Positions 18,622 to 26,884 of a stretch of 64,000 nt of DNA are shown piece after piece. Numbering within the stretch: position 1 is the stretch's first letter; every line of letters starts with the position of its first letter. Under the pieces are notes generated by a model that was not told the DNA's origin, searched no databases, and saw only the letters and a list, made by a program, of their open reading frames with translations. Location: assembly GCA_038135065.1 (NCBI GenBank), contig JAYPWI010000001.1, forward strand, positions 124,001 to 188,000. The letters run 5' to 3'. The DNA comes from JAYPWI01 sp038135065. GTDB lineage: Bacteria > Actinomycetota > Acidimicrobiia > Acidimicrobiales > Poriferisodalaceae. Position numbers and translations under genes: made by a program.

Positions 18622-19490
18622 GGACTGGTCGACGGAGGCGGGCTCGTGAGATCGATGCCGGTCAGGTCCTGCCACCGGGACAGGAACTCACCTGTCTCGG
18701 CCGACCACAGGTCGATCCAGGCTGCGTCGTCGTGCCGGGAACGCAGTTCGATCAACTCGTCGATGCCCGAGCCCACGGTGACCCGGAGCGGCGGTGACGG
18801 ATGCTCGACTGCGTCGGCCACTGCGCCGGCCACCAGCTCGGGTGGCGACGCCTTGGCATGGTCGTAGCCGACTGCGAAGCCCCAGTTCTTGGCGACCCGC
18901 CGATAGGGGCTCGACCGATCCGGGGCGCCCGTCTTCTCCCTGATCGGGGTGGCGATGGCACCCGGCTCGACCAGGGTCACTGCGATACCGAACATGGCAG
19001 CTTCGGTGGCCAGGCTCTCGGTCAGGCCCTCCACGGCCCACTTCGATGCCGAGTAGGGGCCGAACATGGGGATGGCCGTGCGGCCGGCCACCGAGGAGAT
19101 GTTCACGATGTGCCCGCTGCCCCGGTCGCGCATCTGACCGAGCACGGCCTGGGTGCAGCGCACGACGCCGAACACGTTGGTGTCGAAGAGGTCGTGCCAT
19201 GCCGCCATGGGAAACTCCTCGATGGACCCGACGGGGCTCATGCCTGCGTTGTTGACCAACACGTCGATGTCGCCGATGCGGTCCACGGCGGCCGTGATCG
19301 AAGCCTCGTCGGTGACGTCGAGCTGTTCGACCGAGACCTCGACCCCGGCGGCTTCGGCCTCGCCGAGCAACCCCTCGGCCGCTTCCGGGTTCCGCATGGT
19401 GGCCACCACCCGCAGGCCCCGACGGGCCAACTCGACGGCTGTGGCCGCCCCGATGCCGGTCGAGGTTCCGGTGACGACGGCGGTTCGCAT
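18618..19490 (-). CDS. SDR-family oxidoreductase
   Basis: Starting at ATG 19490, the 290-residue protein has TGTSTGIG near residue 8, NNAG, NISSVAGRTAIPMFGPYSASKWAVEGL with the Ser-Tyr-Lys catalytic set, and an Arg after the second strand (ATMRNPE), suggesting NADPH use. The extended C-terminus lacks the usual DGG end and resembles the retinol/17-beta-hydroxysteroid dehydrogenase-type classical SDRs. It overlaps the downstream NtaA-like monooxygenase by four bases. A phytanoyl-CoA-dioxygenase-like gene is divergent 34 bases away. Confidence 0.9.
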   Translation of the reverse strand: MRTAVVTGTSTGIGAATAVELARRGLRVVATMRNPEAAEGLLGEAEAAGVEVSVEQLDVTDEASITAAVDRIGDIDVLVNNAGMSPVGSIEEFPMAAWHDLFDTNVFGVVRCTQAVLGQMRDRGSGHIVNISSVAGRTAIPMFGPYSASKWAVEGLTESLATEAAMFGIAVTLVEPGAIATPIREKTGAPDRSSPYRRVAKNWGFAVGYDHAKASPPELVAGAVADAVEHPSPPLRVTVGSGIDELIELRSRHDDAAWIDLWSAETGEFLSRWQDLTGIDLTSPPPSTSP

Positions 19491-19524
19491 ATGCGAAGTG
19501 TCGCAGAACTGAGAGACTGCATGC

Positions 19525-20361
19525 ATGGACGCAGCGACGCTCGAGCGACACCTGGCCACCATCGAGGAGCAGGGGTACTGCATCGTGCCCGGGGCGATCG
19601 AACCGTCGCTGCTGCACGAGATCCGGTCCACGGTGTCCCGCCTCGAGGAGGAACTGGACGTCCAACCCCGTGGTAATCGGACCGAGGGCTTCGCAACGAA
19701 GCGCATGTACAACCTGCTGGCCAAGGACCGGGCCTTCTGGCAGCTGCCCATCCACCCCAATGTGTTGCCGTTTCCCGAGCGGCTGCTGGACCGCGAGTGC
19801 ATCCTCTCGGGAACCACGTGTATGAACATCGGTCCAGGGGAGGTCCATCAGGGCCTGCACAGCGACGACGGCCTGGTCTCGGTCCCCCGTCCGAGGATGC
19901 CGTTCATGGTCACCACCATCTGGGCATTCACCGACTTCACCGAAGCCAATGGTGCAACCCGGGTCGTGCCGGGCTCGCACCGCTTCGATCACGAACCACG
20001 CAAGGGGGAGAAGGTGGCGTACGAGGCGGCTGAGATGGAGGCTGGGTCGGTGCTGGTCGTCAACGGCGGGACCTGGCACTGCGGTGGGGCCAACACCACC
20101 GAGGACGACTGGCGGCTGGGCATCAGCGTGCAGTACTGCCAGGGGTGGATGCGCCAGCAGCAGAACCAGTACTACGCCCTGAACAGCGACGACGTGGCTC
20201 AGATGCCGACCCGGCTGGCCGCCCTGTGCGGCTTCTCCCTCTACCGGGGGATCATGGGCCATGTGGACGGGGCCAGCCCTGGGGCCTGGCTGGGGGTCGA
20301 CGAGCTCGACGAGGTGGCCTACCAATCGATGCGGCTGCGCAGCGGGGGCGCCCTCAACTGA
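19525..20361 (+). CDS. Phytanoyl-CoA dioxygenase (PhyH) family Fe(II)/2-oxoglutarate oxygenase
   Basis: The 278-residue protein carries the metal triad H112-x-D114 (LHSDDG) and H185 (TWHCGGAN), plus R197 in WRLGISVQY as a probable 2-oxoglutarate anchor. The double-stranded beta-helix is marked by FMVTTIWAFTDFTEANGATRVVPGSH. Family members hydroxylate or halogenate lipids, CoA esters, ectoine and natural products, so the substrate is unresolved. It heads a plus-strand run: SDR (41-base gap), EamA transporter, selenoprotein. It is divergent from an SDR/LLM pair, suggesting one oxidative catabolic locus. Confidence 0.92.
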   Translation: MDAATLERHLATIEEQGYCIVPGAIEPSLLHEIRSTVSRLEEELDVQPRGNRTEGFATKRMYNLLAKDRAFWQLPIHPNVLPFPERLLDRECILSGTTCMNIGPGEVHQGLHSDDGLVSVPRPRMPFMVTTIWAFTDFTEANGATRVVPGSHRFDHEPRKGEKVAYEAAEMEAGSVLVVNGGTWHCGGANTTEDDWRLGISVQYCQGWMRQQQNQYYALNSDDVAQMPTRLAALCGFSLYRGIMGHVDGASPGAWLGVDELDEVAYQSMRLRSGGALN

Positions 20362-20402
20362 TCGGCTGCGAGGGTTGGTCCGGAGACCTACCATCGGGCG
20401 CC

Positions 20403-21179
20403 ATGGAACTGAGGGATCGGGTAGCAATCATCACCGGTGGCGGGGGCGGCATCGGCTCGGCCACCGCCCGCAAGTGGATGGCCGAGGGGGCGCGCACCGT
20501 CGTGGTAGCCGACTACGACGAGGCGGCGGCCCGTGCTGCTGCCGCCGACATCGGCTGTATCGGGGTCGGCTTGGACGTGACCGACGAGGCCGCTGTGGCG
20601 GCCCTGGTCGACCAGGTGGAGAACGACCACGGACCTGTCGACGTGTTCTTCTCGAACGCGGGAGCCGGGGCCGAGGGTGGTGTCGAAGCGAGCAATGACG
20701 CCTGGCAGGCCCAATGGGAGCTCCACGTCATGTCCCACGTGTACGCCGCTCGGGCCGTGGTGCCCTCCATGACGGCTCGAGGCGAGGGGTATCTGGTCCA
20801 CACTGCGAGCGCGGCCGGGTTGTTGGCTGCTGTTGGCTCTGCCCCGTATTCGGTGACCAAGGCCGCCTGCATCAAGCTGGCCGAGATGCTGTCCATCACC
20901 CACGGGGACGATGGGATCAGGGTGTCGGTGCTGTGTCCGCAGGGCGTGAACACGGCCATGGCTCCCCGCCAGCTCGGCGACGGCGGCACCGATGGCATCG
21001 TCGAGCCCGACCACGTGGCCGACGTCATCACCGAGGCCATGCGCAACGAGCAGTTCATGATCCTGAGTCACCCCGAGGTGCAGACCTACATCGAGCGCAA
21101 GGCGGGGGACGCCGACCGCTGGCTCCGGGGGATGCGTCGTCTCCGGCAACGGAGTATCGACCTGCTCGAGGGAGCGTGA
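20403..21179 (+). CDS. SDR-family oxidoreductase
   Basis: ATG 20403 gives 258 residues with TGGGGGIG at about residue 13, NAGAG, VHTASAAGLLAAVGSAPYSVTKAA carrying the Ser-Tyr-Lys set, and CPQGVNTAM. The ADYDE after the second strand favours NAD. The second half lacks the standard C-terminal glycine-rich end and finishes in an Arg-rich helix. Its TGA overlaps the GTG of the EamA transporter gene by four bases (GTGA), so the two are translationally coupled. The substrate is unknown. Confidence 0.9.
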   Translation: MELRDRVAIITGGGGGIGSATARKWMAEGARTVVVADYDEAAARAAAADIGCIGVGLDVTDEAAVAALVDQVENDHGPVDVFFSNAGAGAEGGVEASNDAWQAQWELHVMSHVYAARAVVPSMTARGEGYLVHTASAAGLLAAVGSAPYSVTKAACIKLAEMLSITHGDDGIRVSVLCPQGVNTAMAPRQLGDGGTDGIVEPDHVADVITEAMRNEQFMILSHPEVQTYIERKAGDADRWLRGMRRLRQRSIDLLEGA

Positions 21180-22120
21180 GCGGACCGCCCACCCATCCCG
21201 ACAGCAGGTTTCATCTGGTCACCCTCGCCCTGGTGGTGACCATCGCCGCCCTCATCGGTCTCAACTACACGGTGATGAAGGCGGCCCTGGATCACACCAC
21301 GCCGCTCGCCCTGGCCGCCATGCGCACATCGGTCGGCGGCCCCGTTCTGCTCGCCGTGGCCCTGATTCGCAGAGAGCGCTTTCCCCGCGGCCGGGACCAG
21401 TGGCTGGCCATCTGGTGGATCAGCCTGTCCATCACCACCCTCTCGAGCGCCACCTTGGTGGCCGGGGTCTCACGGGTGTCGGCCGGTCTCGCCGGCATGC
21501 TCTCGGCCACCATGCCCTTGTTCACTGCGGTCATCGCAGTGTGGGTACTGGCCGAACGGCCCAACCGAATGGGCCTGCTGGGCATCGTGGCTGGCTTTGC
21601 GGGGGCCGTGGTCCTGGCCGTGCCGGCCCTGTCTGCGGGCAACACGGCCCTCGGAGTCATCTTCATCCTGATCGCTGCCGTGACCTGGGCCGTCGGTGGG
21701 GTGTTGAACAAGCGACTGCCAGCCGCCCTCGAGGTGAGTCCGGTCATGCTCGTGGCCGTACAGATCCTCATGTCCTGTGCCTGCCTGCACCTGGTGGTCC
21801 CCTTCGTCGAGGACTGGGGGGACACGACACCCGGCTGGGGCTTGTGGTGGCCGCTGATGTACGCAGGCATTCCATCGTTGGCCCTCAGCTTCGCCCTGTT
21901 CGCAACGGTGCTGCGCCGAGCGCCCGCCATCCAGGCCGCAGTGTCGGCCTACCTCACCCCGGTGTTCGGGGTCCTCTTCGGCTGGTTGTTGCGGGGTGAG
22001 CGCTTCGGTGTCGCCGAGTTGGTGGGAGGGCTGATGGTGGTGGCCGGCGTCGTGGTGCTGACCACCAGCCAATTGCCGAGTCGGGCGGGTCGGCCCGCTA
22101 GGGTCGCTGGGCATGACTGA
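21176..22120 (+). CDS. EamA/DMT-family transporter
   Basis: Starting from GTG 21176, the protein has 314 residues and ten predicted membrane segments in two EamA repeats: LVTLALVVTIAALIGLNYTVMKAALDHTTPLALAAMR and LGVIFILIAAVTWAVGGVLNKRLP...SPVMLVAVQ. The end of each repeat (AVIAVWVLAERPNRMGLLGIV; GWLLRGERFGVAELVGGLMVVAGVVVL) is characteristic. The direction and substrate are unknown; many relatives export metabolites. The start overlaps the SDR by four bases and the end overlaps the selenoprotein start by eight, placing all three in one message. Confidence 0.87.
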   Translation: MSGPPTHPDSRFHLVTLALVVTIAALIGLNYTVMKAALDHTTPLALAAMRTSVGGPVLLAVALIRRERFPRGRDQWLAIWWISLSITTLSSATLVAGVSRVSAGLAGMLSATMPLFTAVIAVWVLAERPNRMGLLGIVAGFAGAVVLAVPALSAGNTALGVIFILIAAVTWAVGGVLNKRLPAALEVSPVMLVAVQILMSCACLHLVVPFVEDWGDTTPGWGLWWPLMYAGIPSLALSFALFATVLRRAPAIQAAVSAYLTPVFGVLFGWLLRGERFGVAELVGGLMVVAGVVVLTTSQLPSRAGRPARVAGHD

Positions 22121-23258
22121 CCGGAGCCTCAAGGCCCTCACCGAGCAACTTCCGGCCGAGCAATTCGACGAGACGGCGTTCGTCAGCCCGGTGCCCCTGG
22201 CCCAGGCTCGGGTGGCCATCGTCACCTCGGCATCGCTGCATCACCCCGACGACGAGGACTTCGGTCCCGCTGACACGGGCTTTCGGATCCTGCATGCCGA
22301 CCGCCGCGACTACGTCATGGGGCACTGGAGTCCCAATTTCGATGCGACCGGGTTCGCAGCCGACATCAACACCGTGTTCCCCATCGATCGCCTGGACGAA
22401 CTCGCCGAGCAAGGGGTCATCGGCGAGGTGTCGGACATCCATCTGGCCTACGCGGGTAACCAGTTCGAGCTCTCTGCGGTGCGCCTGGACAGCGGCCCGG
22501 CAGGGGCTGCCTTGCTCGCCGAGCACGGGGTCGACGTCGTCCTGCTGACCCCCGTCTGACCGCTGTGCACGCGTACCGTGAGTACGCTCGCCCACGTCTT
22601 CGAGGCGGCCGGCATCGCCACGGTGGCGCTCGGGTCCATCCGGCAGCAGATCGCCGGCACAGCGCCGCCCCGCGGCCTGTGGTGCGACTTCCCATTGGGC
22701 CGACCCCTTGGCGTGCCCGGCGATCCGGACTTCCAGCATCGGGTCCTCGAGCGGGCCTTCGGGCTGCTCGGCGCGGACGGTCCGACCTTCGAGGAGTACG
22801 ACGTCACGATCGAGGACGACCCGTCGGAGGTGGTGGCTTGTCCGCTGCCACCCCGCCACGACCCCGACGCCCACCCGGCCGTCGACGAGGCCCGGGGCCT
22901 TCGCCCGGCCTACGACCGGGCCGTGGACACCTACGGCAACCGGGTCGGGGCAGGCCGGGTGGTCGATGCCGACCACATTCCTGATGCCATCGAGGCCTTC
23001 ATCCGGGTGGCCGAGGGCACGGACTGGAAGGAGGCGGGCATTCCCGGCGTGCCTGCCCGGGTCAGTCAGGATATTCGTGGCTATTACGAGACCGCGGCCC
23101 TTGCCCTGTCCGACCACACCCCCGGGGCCTATGCGGGAACCAGGTGGTTCCTCGACAGCACCGAAGCGGGTCGGGTGGTCCTCGCTGCCCGGTCGGCCAT
23201 GGCCGAGGCCGGCGTGAAGCAGCCCATCTGGTTCTACATGGCTCCTGGCGACCGGTAG
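22113..23258 (+). CDS. Selenoprotein: glycine/betaine/D-proline reductase selenoprotein B-like (GrdB/PrdB family) with in-frame TGA = Sec149
   Basis: An ATG at 22113 opens 148 codons up to TGA 22557-22559. The same frame then continues to the stop at 23258, giving 381 residues with Sec149. Upstream lies VAIVTSASLHHPDDEDFG, HWSPNFDATGFAADINTVFPIDRLDELAEQGVIG and GVDVVLLTPV; across the TGA the chain reads U-P-L-C-T, then VSTLAHVFEAAGIATVALGSIRQQ and PRGLWCDFPLGRPLG. This is the fold and redox motif (U-x-x-C) of GrdB/PrdB-type proteins. In clostridia these form the substrate-activating subunit of amino-acid reductases; here no GrdA/C/E partner is near, so a different thiol/selenol redox role is likely. 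A hairpin with SECIS properties follows the TGA. The start overlaps the EamA gene by eight bases. Confidence 0.9.
22571..22587 (+). promoter_or_regulatory. Bacterial SECIS-like hairpin for Sec149 of the GrdB-like gene
   Basis: GCGTAC (22571-22576) pairs perfectly with GTACGC (22582-22587) around the five-base loop CGTGA (22577-22581). Seventeen bases separate the TGA from the apical loop, and the second loop base is G followed by T. These match the known bacterial SECIS rules (a short stem, loop about 16-37 bases after the UGA, a G in the first two loop positions) read by SelB. Function is inferred from sequence only. Confidence 0.75.
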
Positions 23259-23352
23259 CGACGAGGCGACTCCGGGCCCCACATTGCCGAGGACGGTATC
23301 ATCGAGCGCGGTTGCAGTGGCGAAGCGGGGGGCCGGGAACGATGAGGGGTCG

Positions 23353-24642
23353 GTGAACGATCCATCGACCTCGCAGCGAGGCATCTACTACGGGTGGGTC
23401 GTGACGTGGACGGCCTTCGGGGTCCTGGCCGTGTCGTACGGGGTGCAGTTCTCCTTCGGCGTGTTCCTCGAGGACATCATCGAGGACACGGGGTGGACCC
23501 GCACCCAGCTGTCGCTGGTCATCGCCACGTACATCTTCATGTACAGCCTGCTCAGCGGCTTCAGCGGAGCCCTGACCGACCGTCTCGGTCCTCGCAAGGT
23601 GATCGCCGGAGGTGCCGTCTTCCTCGGGGTCGGCTATGTGGCGACGTCGCTGACCCAACAGCTCTGGCAGTTCACCCTGACCCTCGGACTGGTTGCCGCC
23701 ATCGGGATGAGCGCCGCCTTCGTACCCTGTAGCGCCACGGTGGCCCGCTGGTTCGACCGTGACCGAGGCAAGGCCCTGGGCATCGCGACCAGTGGCGGAA
23801 GCTTCGGCGGCCTCGTCGTTCCCCCCTTGGCCGGGCTCATCACCGTGAGCCTCGGCTGGCGGAACACCTACATGGTCCTCGGTGGTGCCGCTTTCGTGCT
23901 GCTGCTGATTGCAGCGGCCCTCATCGTGCGGGATCCGGCCGAGAAGGGGTTACCCGTCGACGGTATTCCCGCCGACCCCTCGGCCACCGAACCAGCACCC
24001 CCCGTGTGGGGGATGACTCGCGGCCAGGCCATGCGGACCGGCCTGTACTGGGTGACCGGCGGGGTGTTCTTCTTCACCTGGATGGCTGTGTTCATGCCCT
24101 TGGTCCACCTCGTGTCCTTTGCCGAGGGCCTGGGCATGGGCAAGGGCACGGCGTCGGTGATGCTCAGTGCGGTGGGCATCGGCGGGCTGCTGGGTCGCAC
24201 GGCCACCGGGGTGATCTCGGACCGGATCGGCCGACTGCCCTCGCTGGCCTCGGTGCTGGCCCTGCAGGTATGCGCCTTCGCCATCTTCGCTGCCGGGCCA
24301 CCCACTGCGGTGATGTTCGCCACCGGTATCGGTTTCGGCTTCTCCTACGGGGGAACGACCACCATGTTCCCGGCCATCTTCAGCGACCAGTTCGGACAGG
24401 CCCATATCGGGGCCATCGTGGGTGCTGTGTTCGCGGTGTCGGGATCGGCTGCCGCGTTCGGGCCGGCCCTGGCGGGTTATCTCCACGACCTCACCGGCAG
24501 TTACCGACTGGCCTTCTTGATCGGGGGTGGGATGAACCTGGTCGGCCTGGGCCTGGTCGGGGTGCTCGCCGTGCTGCTGGCCCGCCGGCGGCCGCAGCGT
24601 CGCGCCGCCTCGGCCCCCGTGTTCGAGGTGACACCGATCTAG
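23353..24642 (+). CDS. MFS transporter (monocarboxylate/oxalate-type, OFA-like)
   Basis: I prefer GTG 23353, which follows a GAGGGG ribosome site, giving 429 residues starting VNDPSTSQRGIYYGWVVTWTAFGVLAVSYG. This opening, GALTDRLGPRKVIAGGAVFLGVG, FVPCSATVARWFDRDRGKALGIATSGGSFGGLVVPP and the GVISDRIGRLPSLA loop of the second half match the monocarboxylate/oxalate-formate branch of MFS. A TTG at 23284 would extend the protein by 23 residues without family-like sequence. It follows the selenoprotein by 94 bases. The likely cargo is a small organic acid, but this is inference. Confidence 0.87.
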   Translation: MNDPSTSQRGIYYGWVVTWTAFGVLAVSYGVQFSFGVFLEDIIEDTGWTRTQLSLVIATYIFMYSLLSGFSGALTDRLGPRKVIAGGAVFLGVGYVATSLTQQLWQFTLTLGLVAAIGMSAAFVPCSATVARWFDRDRGKALGIATSGGSFGGLVVPPLAGLITVSLGWRNTYMVLGGAAFVLLLIAAALIVRDPAEKGLPVDGIPADPSATEPAPPVWGMTRGQAMRTGLYWVTGGVFFFTWMAVFMPLVHLVSFAEGLGMGKGTASVMLSAVGIGGLLGRTATGVISDRIGRLPSLASVLALQVCAFAIFAAGPPTAVMFATGIGFGFSYGGTTTMFPAIFSDQFGQAHIGAIVGAVFAVSGSAAAFGPALAGYLHDLTGSYRLAFLIGGGMNLVGLGLVGVLAVLLARRRPQRRAASAPVFEVTPI

Positions 24643-24678
24643 CAGCCCTGGCAACCGCCCACCGCCTAGCCTCCTGCC

Positions 24679-25560
24679 ATGAAGTTCGGTTACCTCGGTC
24701 TCAACCACGTCGGATGTCACCCTCCGGGCACCATGGCCCGAGAGCTCGAAGAGCGAGGCTTCGACTCGTTCTGGGTGCCCGAACACAGTCACATCCCGGT
24801 CGGGCTGGCATCGGAGTACCCCGGTGGTGACGAGCTCCCCAGTGGCTACTGGCACATGAACGACCCCTTCGTGTCCCTGGCCATGGCCGCCGAGGCCACC
24901 ACCACGATCACGTTGGCTACGGGCATCTGCCTCGTCCTCGAGCACGAGGCGCTGGATCTGGCCAAAACGGTGGCCTCCCTCGATGCCCTCAGCGGGGGTC
25001 GGGTGCTCCTCGGGATCGGGGTGGGGTGGAACGAGGAGGAGCTGGCCAATGCACGGCCCGATGTCCCGTTCGCCAAGCGGTTCTCGGCAACCCGGGATCG
25101 GGTCGCCGCTCTCCGGGCTGCGTGGAGTCAGGATGAAGCGTCCTACGAGGGGACCTACGACCGGTTCACGACCTCGTGGGTGTACCCCAAACCGGCCCGA
25201 GGCACCGTGCCCATCGCCATGGGGCAGGCCGGGCCGGTGGGGATCAAGCACTCGGCCGAGTACGCCGACGAGTGGTGCCCCATCGACATCTCTCTGGTCG
25301 GGGTGAGCGGTGAACAGTCGGTGGAGGGGGGGATCGCCCTGTTCCGTCGTCATCTCGAGGAGTTCGGGCGCGACCCCCTGTCGGTTCCCATTTCCCTGTT
25401 CACGTGGCGACGCCCCAAGGCTGAGCGGCTGAACGCGTTGCGCGAGCTGGGCATCCACCGCCTGGTCCTGACCCCGCCGTCCATGCGACGGGAGGATCCC
25501 GATCGCTCGCTCGAGTTCCTCGACGAGTGCCAGCCCGTGGTCAGCGAGTTCATGGACTGA
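24679..25560 (+). CDS. LLM-class F420-dependent oxidoreductase
   Basis: The 293-residue protein begins KFGYLGLNHVGCHPPGTMARELEERGFDSFWVPEHSHIP and has TTTITLATGICLVLEHEALDLAKTVASLDALSGGRVLLGIGVGWNEEEL, the hallmark of the F420-dependent actinobacterial LLM subfamily. GTVPIAMGQAGPVGIKHSAEYADEWCPI is the later barrel strand. The reaction is a hydride transfer with F420 or flavin on an unknown substrate. It ends three bases before the stop of the convergent EgtB gene. The 36-base gap after the MFS gene suggests co-transcription with it. Confidence 0.9.
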   Translation: MKFGYLGLNHVGCHPPGTMARELEERGFDSFWVPEHSHIPVGLASEYPGGDELPSGYWHMNDPFVSLAMAAEATTTITLATGICLVLEHEALDLAKTVASLDALSGGRVLLGIGVGWNEEELANARPDVPFAKRFSATRDRVAALRAAWSQDEASYEGTYDRFTTSWVYPKPARGTVPIAMGQAGPVGIKHSAEYADEWCPIDISLVGVSGEQSVEGGIALFRRHLEEFGRDPLSVPISLFTWRRPKAERLNALRELGIHRLVLTPPSMRREDPDRSLEFLDECQPVVSEFMD

Positions 25561-25563
25561 GGG

Positions 25564-26847
25564 TCATGGGCTCCCGGAACGGGCCAGGCGCAGACCGCTG
25601 AACTGCCACCTCGCACTCGAAGGGAAGAAGTTCCGGTAGCTGGACCGGGCGTGGCCTGAGGGGGTGGCCCACGAGGCTCCTCGGAGGACCATCTGGTTCG
25701 ACATGAACTTGCCGTTGTACTCACCGATGGCCCCAGCAGGCGGCTGGTAGCCCGGGTAGCCCACGTAGGGGCTGGCCGTCCATTGCCACACCTGGCCGAA
25801 GAGGTCGTCGAGTGGGGCCTGCCCGTGGCCCACTGGATGCAGGGGAGAGGTCCTCGGATCGTCGAGCAGCGGGCCCGGTGACGGGCGACACCGCCTAGCG
25901 GCCACCTCCCACTCGGCTTCGAGGGGCAACCGGGCTCCCGCCCAGCGGGCGAATGCGTCGGCCTCGAAGTGGCTCACGTGGATGACGGGCTCATCGGGGT
26001 CGACCGGCCGGGTTCCGTCCAGGGTGAAGATGTCCCAGCGGCCATCGGTATTGCTCCAGTACGCAGGGGCCGCCCACTGCCGCTCACAGCACAGATGCCA
26101 GCCCTCGCTCAACCACAGGGACGGTGTCGCGTAGCCCCCGTCGTCCATGAACTCGAGCCATTCACCGGCCGTGACCAGGCGGTGCGCCAGCTCGAACGGT
26201 TCCAGCAGCACACGATGGGCGGGTCCTTCGTTGTCGAAGGCGAAGCCGTCCTCGGGCCGGTGGCCGATCTCGACGATGCCCCCGTCGTGGGCCTCCCATC
26301 CCATCGGTGACGGTCGATGCCTCACCTGGGGGCCGTCATTCCGATAGGCGGGACGCAGCGGGTTGACCGACAGGACGTGCTTGATGTCCATCAGGATCAG
26401 CTCCTGATGCTGTTGTTCGTGATGCAGGCCGAGGGTCACCAGGTCGCTGATCGCCTGGTGAGCATCAGGCGGGGCGCTGGCCAGATCGGCCAGCAGTTCT
26501 GTCATCGCCTCGTCGACCGCTCGTCGGTAGGCCCCGACAGCGGCCGCTCCCGGTCGGGACAGCAGACCCCGGTCGACTCGGGCGTGCCGAGGTCCGGCCG
26601 CTTCGTAATAGGAGTTGAACAGGAACTGGTAGTCGGGGTCGTGGTAGCGGTAGCCGGGACGGTGGGGGGCCAGGACGAAGGTCTCGAAGAACCAGGTGGT
26701 GTGGGCTCGGTGCCACTTCGTGGGAGACACGTCCGGCATCGACTGCACCGTCTGGTCCTCGGGGCTGAGGGGTTCGGCCAGGGCCTCGGTCAGGGATCTG
26801 ACCTCGAGGTAGCGGGAACACAGGTCGGCGGTCGACACGATGCCCAC
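25564..26847 (-). CDS. egtB: Ergothioneine biosynthesis protein EgtB-like (sulfoxide synthase)
   Basis: The 427-residue protein couples a DinB-like N-terminal domain to a C-terminal FGE-sulfatase domain. The iron-binding pattern HX3HXE is present as H143-x3-H147-Q-E149 (LHHEQQHQE), and H46 or H49 in KWHRAHT can supply the third His. The C-terminal part has PVIHVSHFEADAFARWAGARLPLEAEWEVAAR, FGQVWQWTASPYVGYPGY and VLRGASWATPSGHARSSYRNFFPSSARWQFSGLRLA. EgtB joins hercynine and a thiol (gamma-glutamylcysteine or cysteine) with oxygen. No egtA, egtC, egtD or egtE is nearby, so the rest of the pathway must lie elsewhere. An LLM gene is divergent 37 bases away. Confidence 0.92.
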   Translation of the reverse strand: MGIVSTADLCSRYLEVRSLTEALAEPLSPEDQTVQSMPDVSPTKWHRAHTTWFFETFVLAPHRPGYRYHDPDYQFLFNSYYEAAGPRHARVDRGLLSRPGAAAVGAYRRAVDEAMTELLADLASAPPDAHQAISDLVTLGLHHEQQHQELILMDIKHVLSVNPLRPAYRNDGPQVRHRPSPMGWEAHDGGIVEIGHRPEDGFAFDNEGPAHRVLLEPFELAHRLVTAGEWLEFMDDGGYATPSLWLSEGWHLCCERQWAAPAYWSNTDGRWDIFTLDGTRPVDPDEPVIHVSHFEADAFARWAGARLPLEAEWEVAARRCRPSPGPLLDDPRTSPLHPVGHGQAPLDDLFGQVWQWTASPYVGYPGYQPPAGAIGEYNGKFMSNQMVLRGASWATPSGHARSSYRNFFPSSARWQFSGLRLARSGSP

Positions 26848-26884
26848 ACGCTAGCCCCGGCCCACGGGCAGGCCGTCCGCTACG

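Noticed and set aside
18688..20427. A 579-codon minus-strand frame over the SDR and PhyH genes
   Set aside because: Out of frame with the SDR and opposite a PhyH protein with an intact metal triad.
22578..23258. A separate gene starting at GTG 22578
   Set aside because: It would begin in the middle of the conserved GrdB-like fold, directly after the U-P-L-C motif, with no ribosome site.
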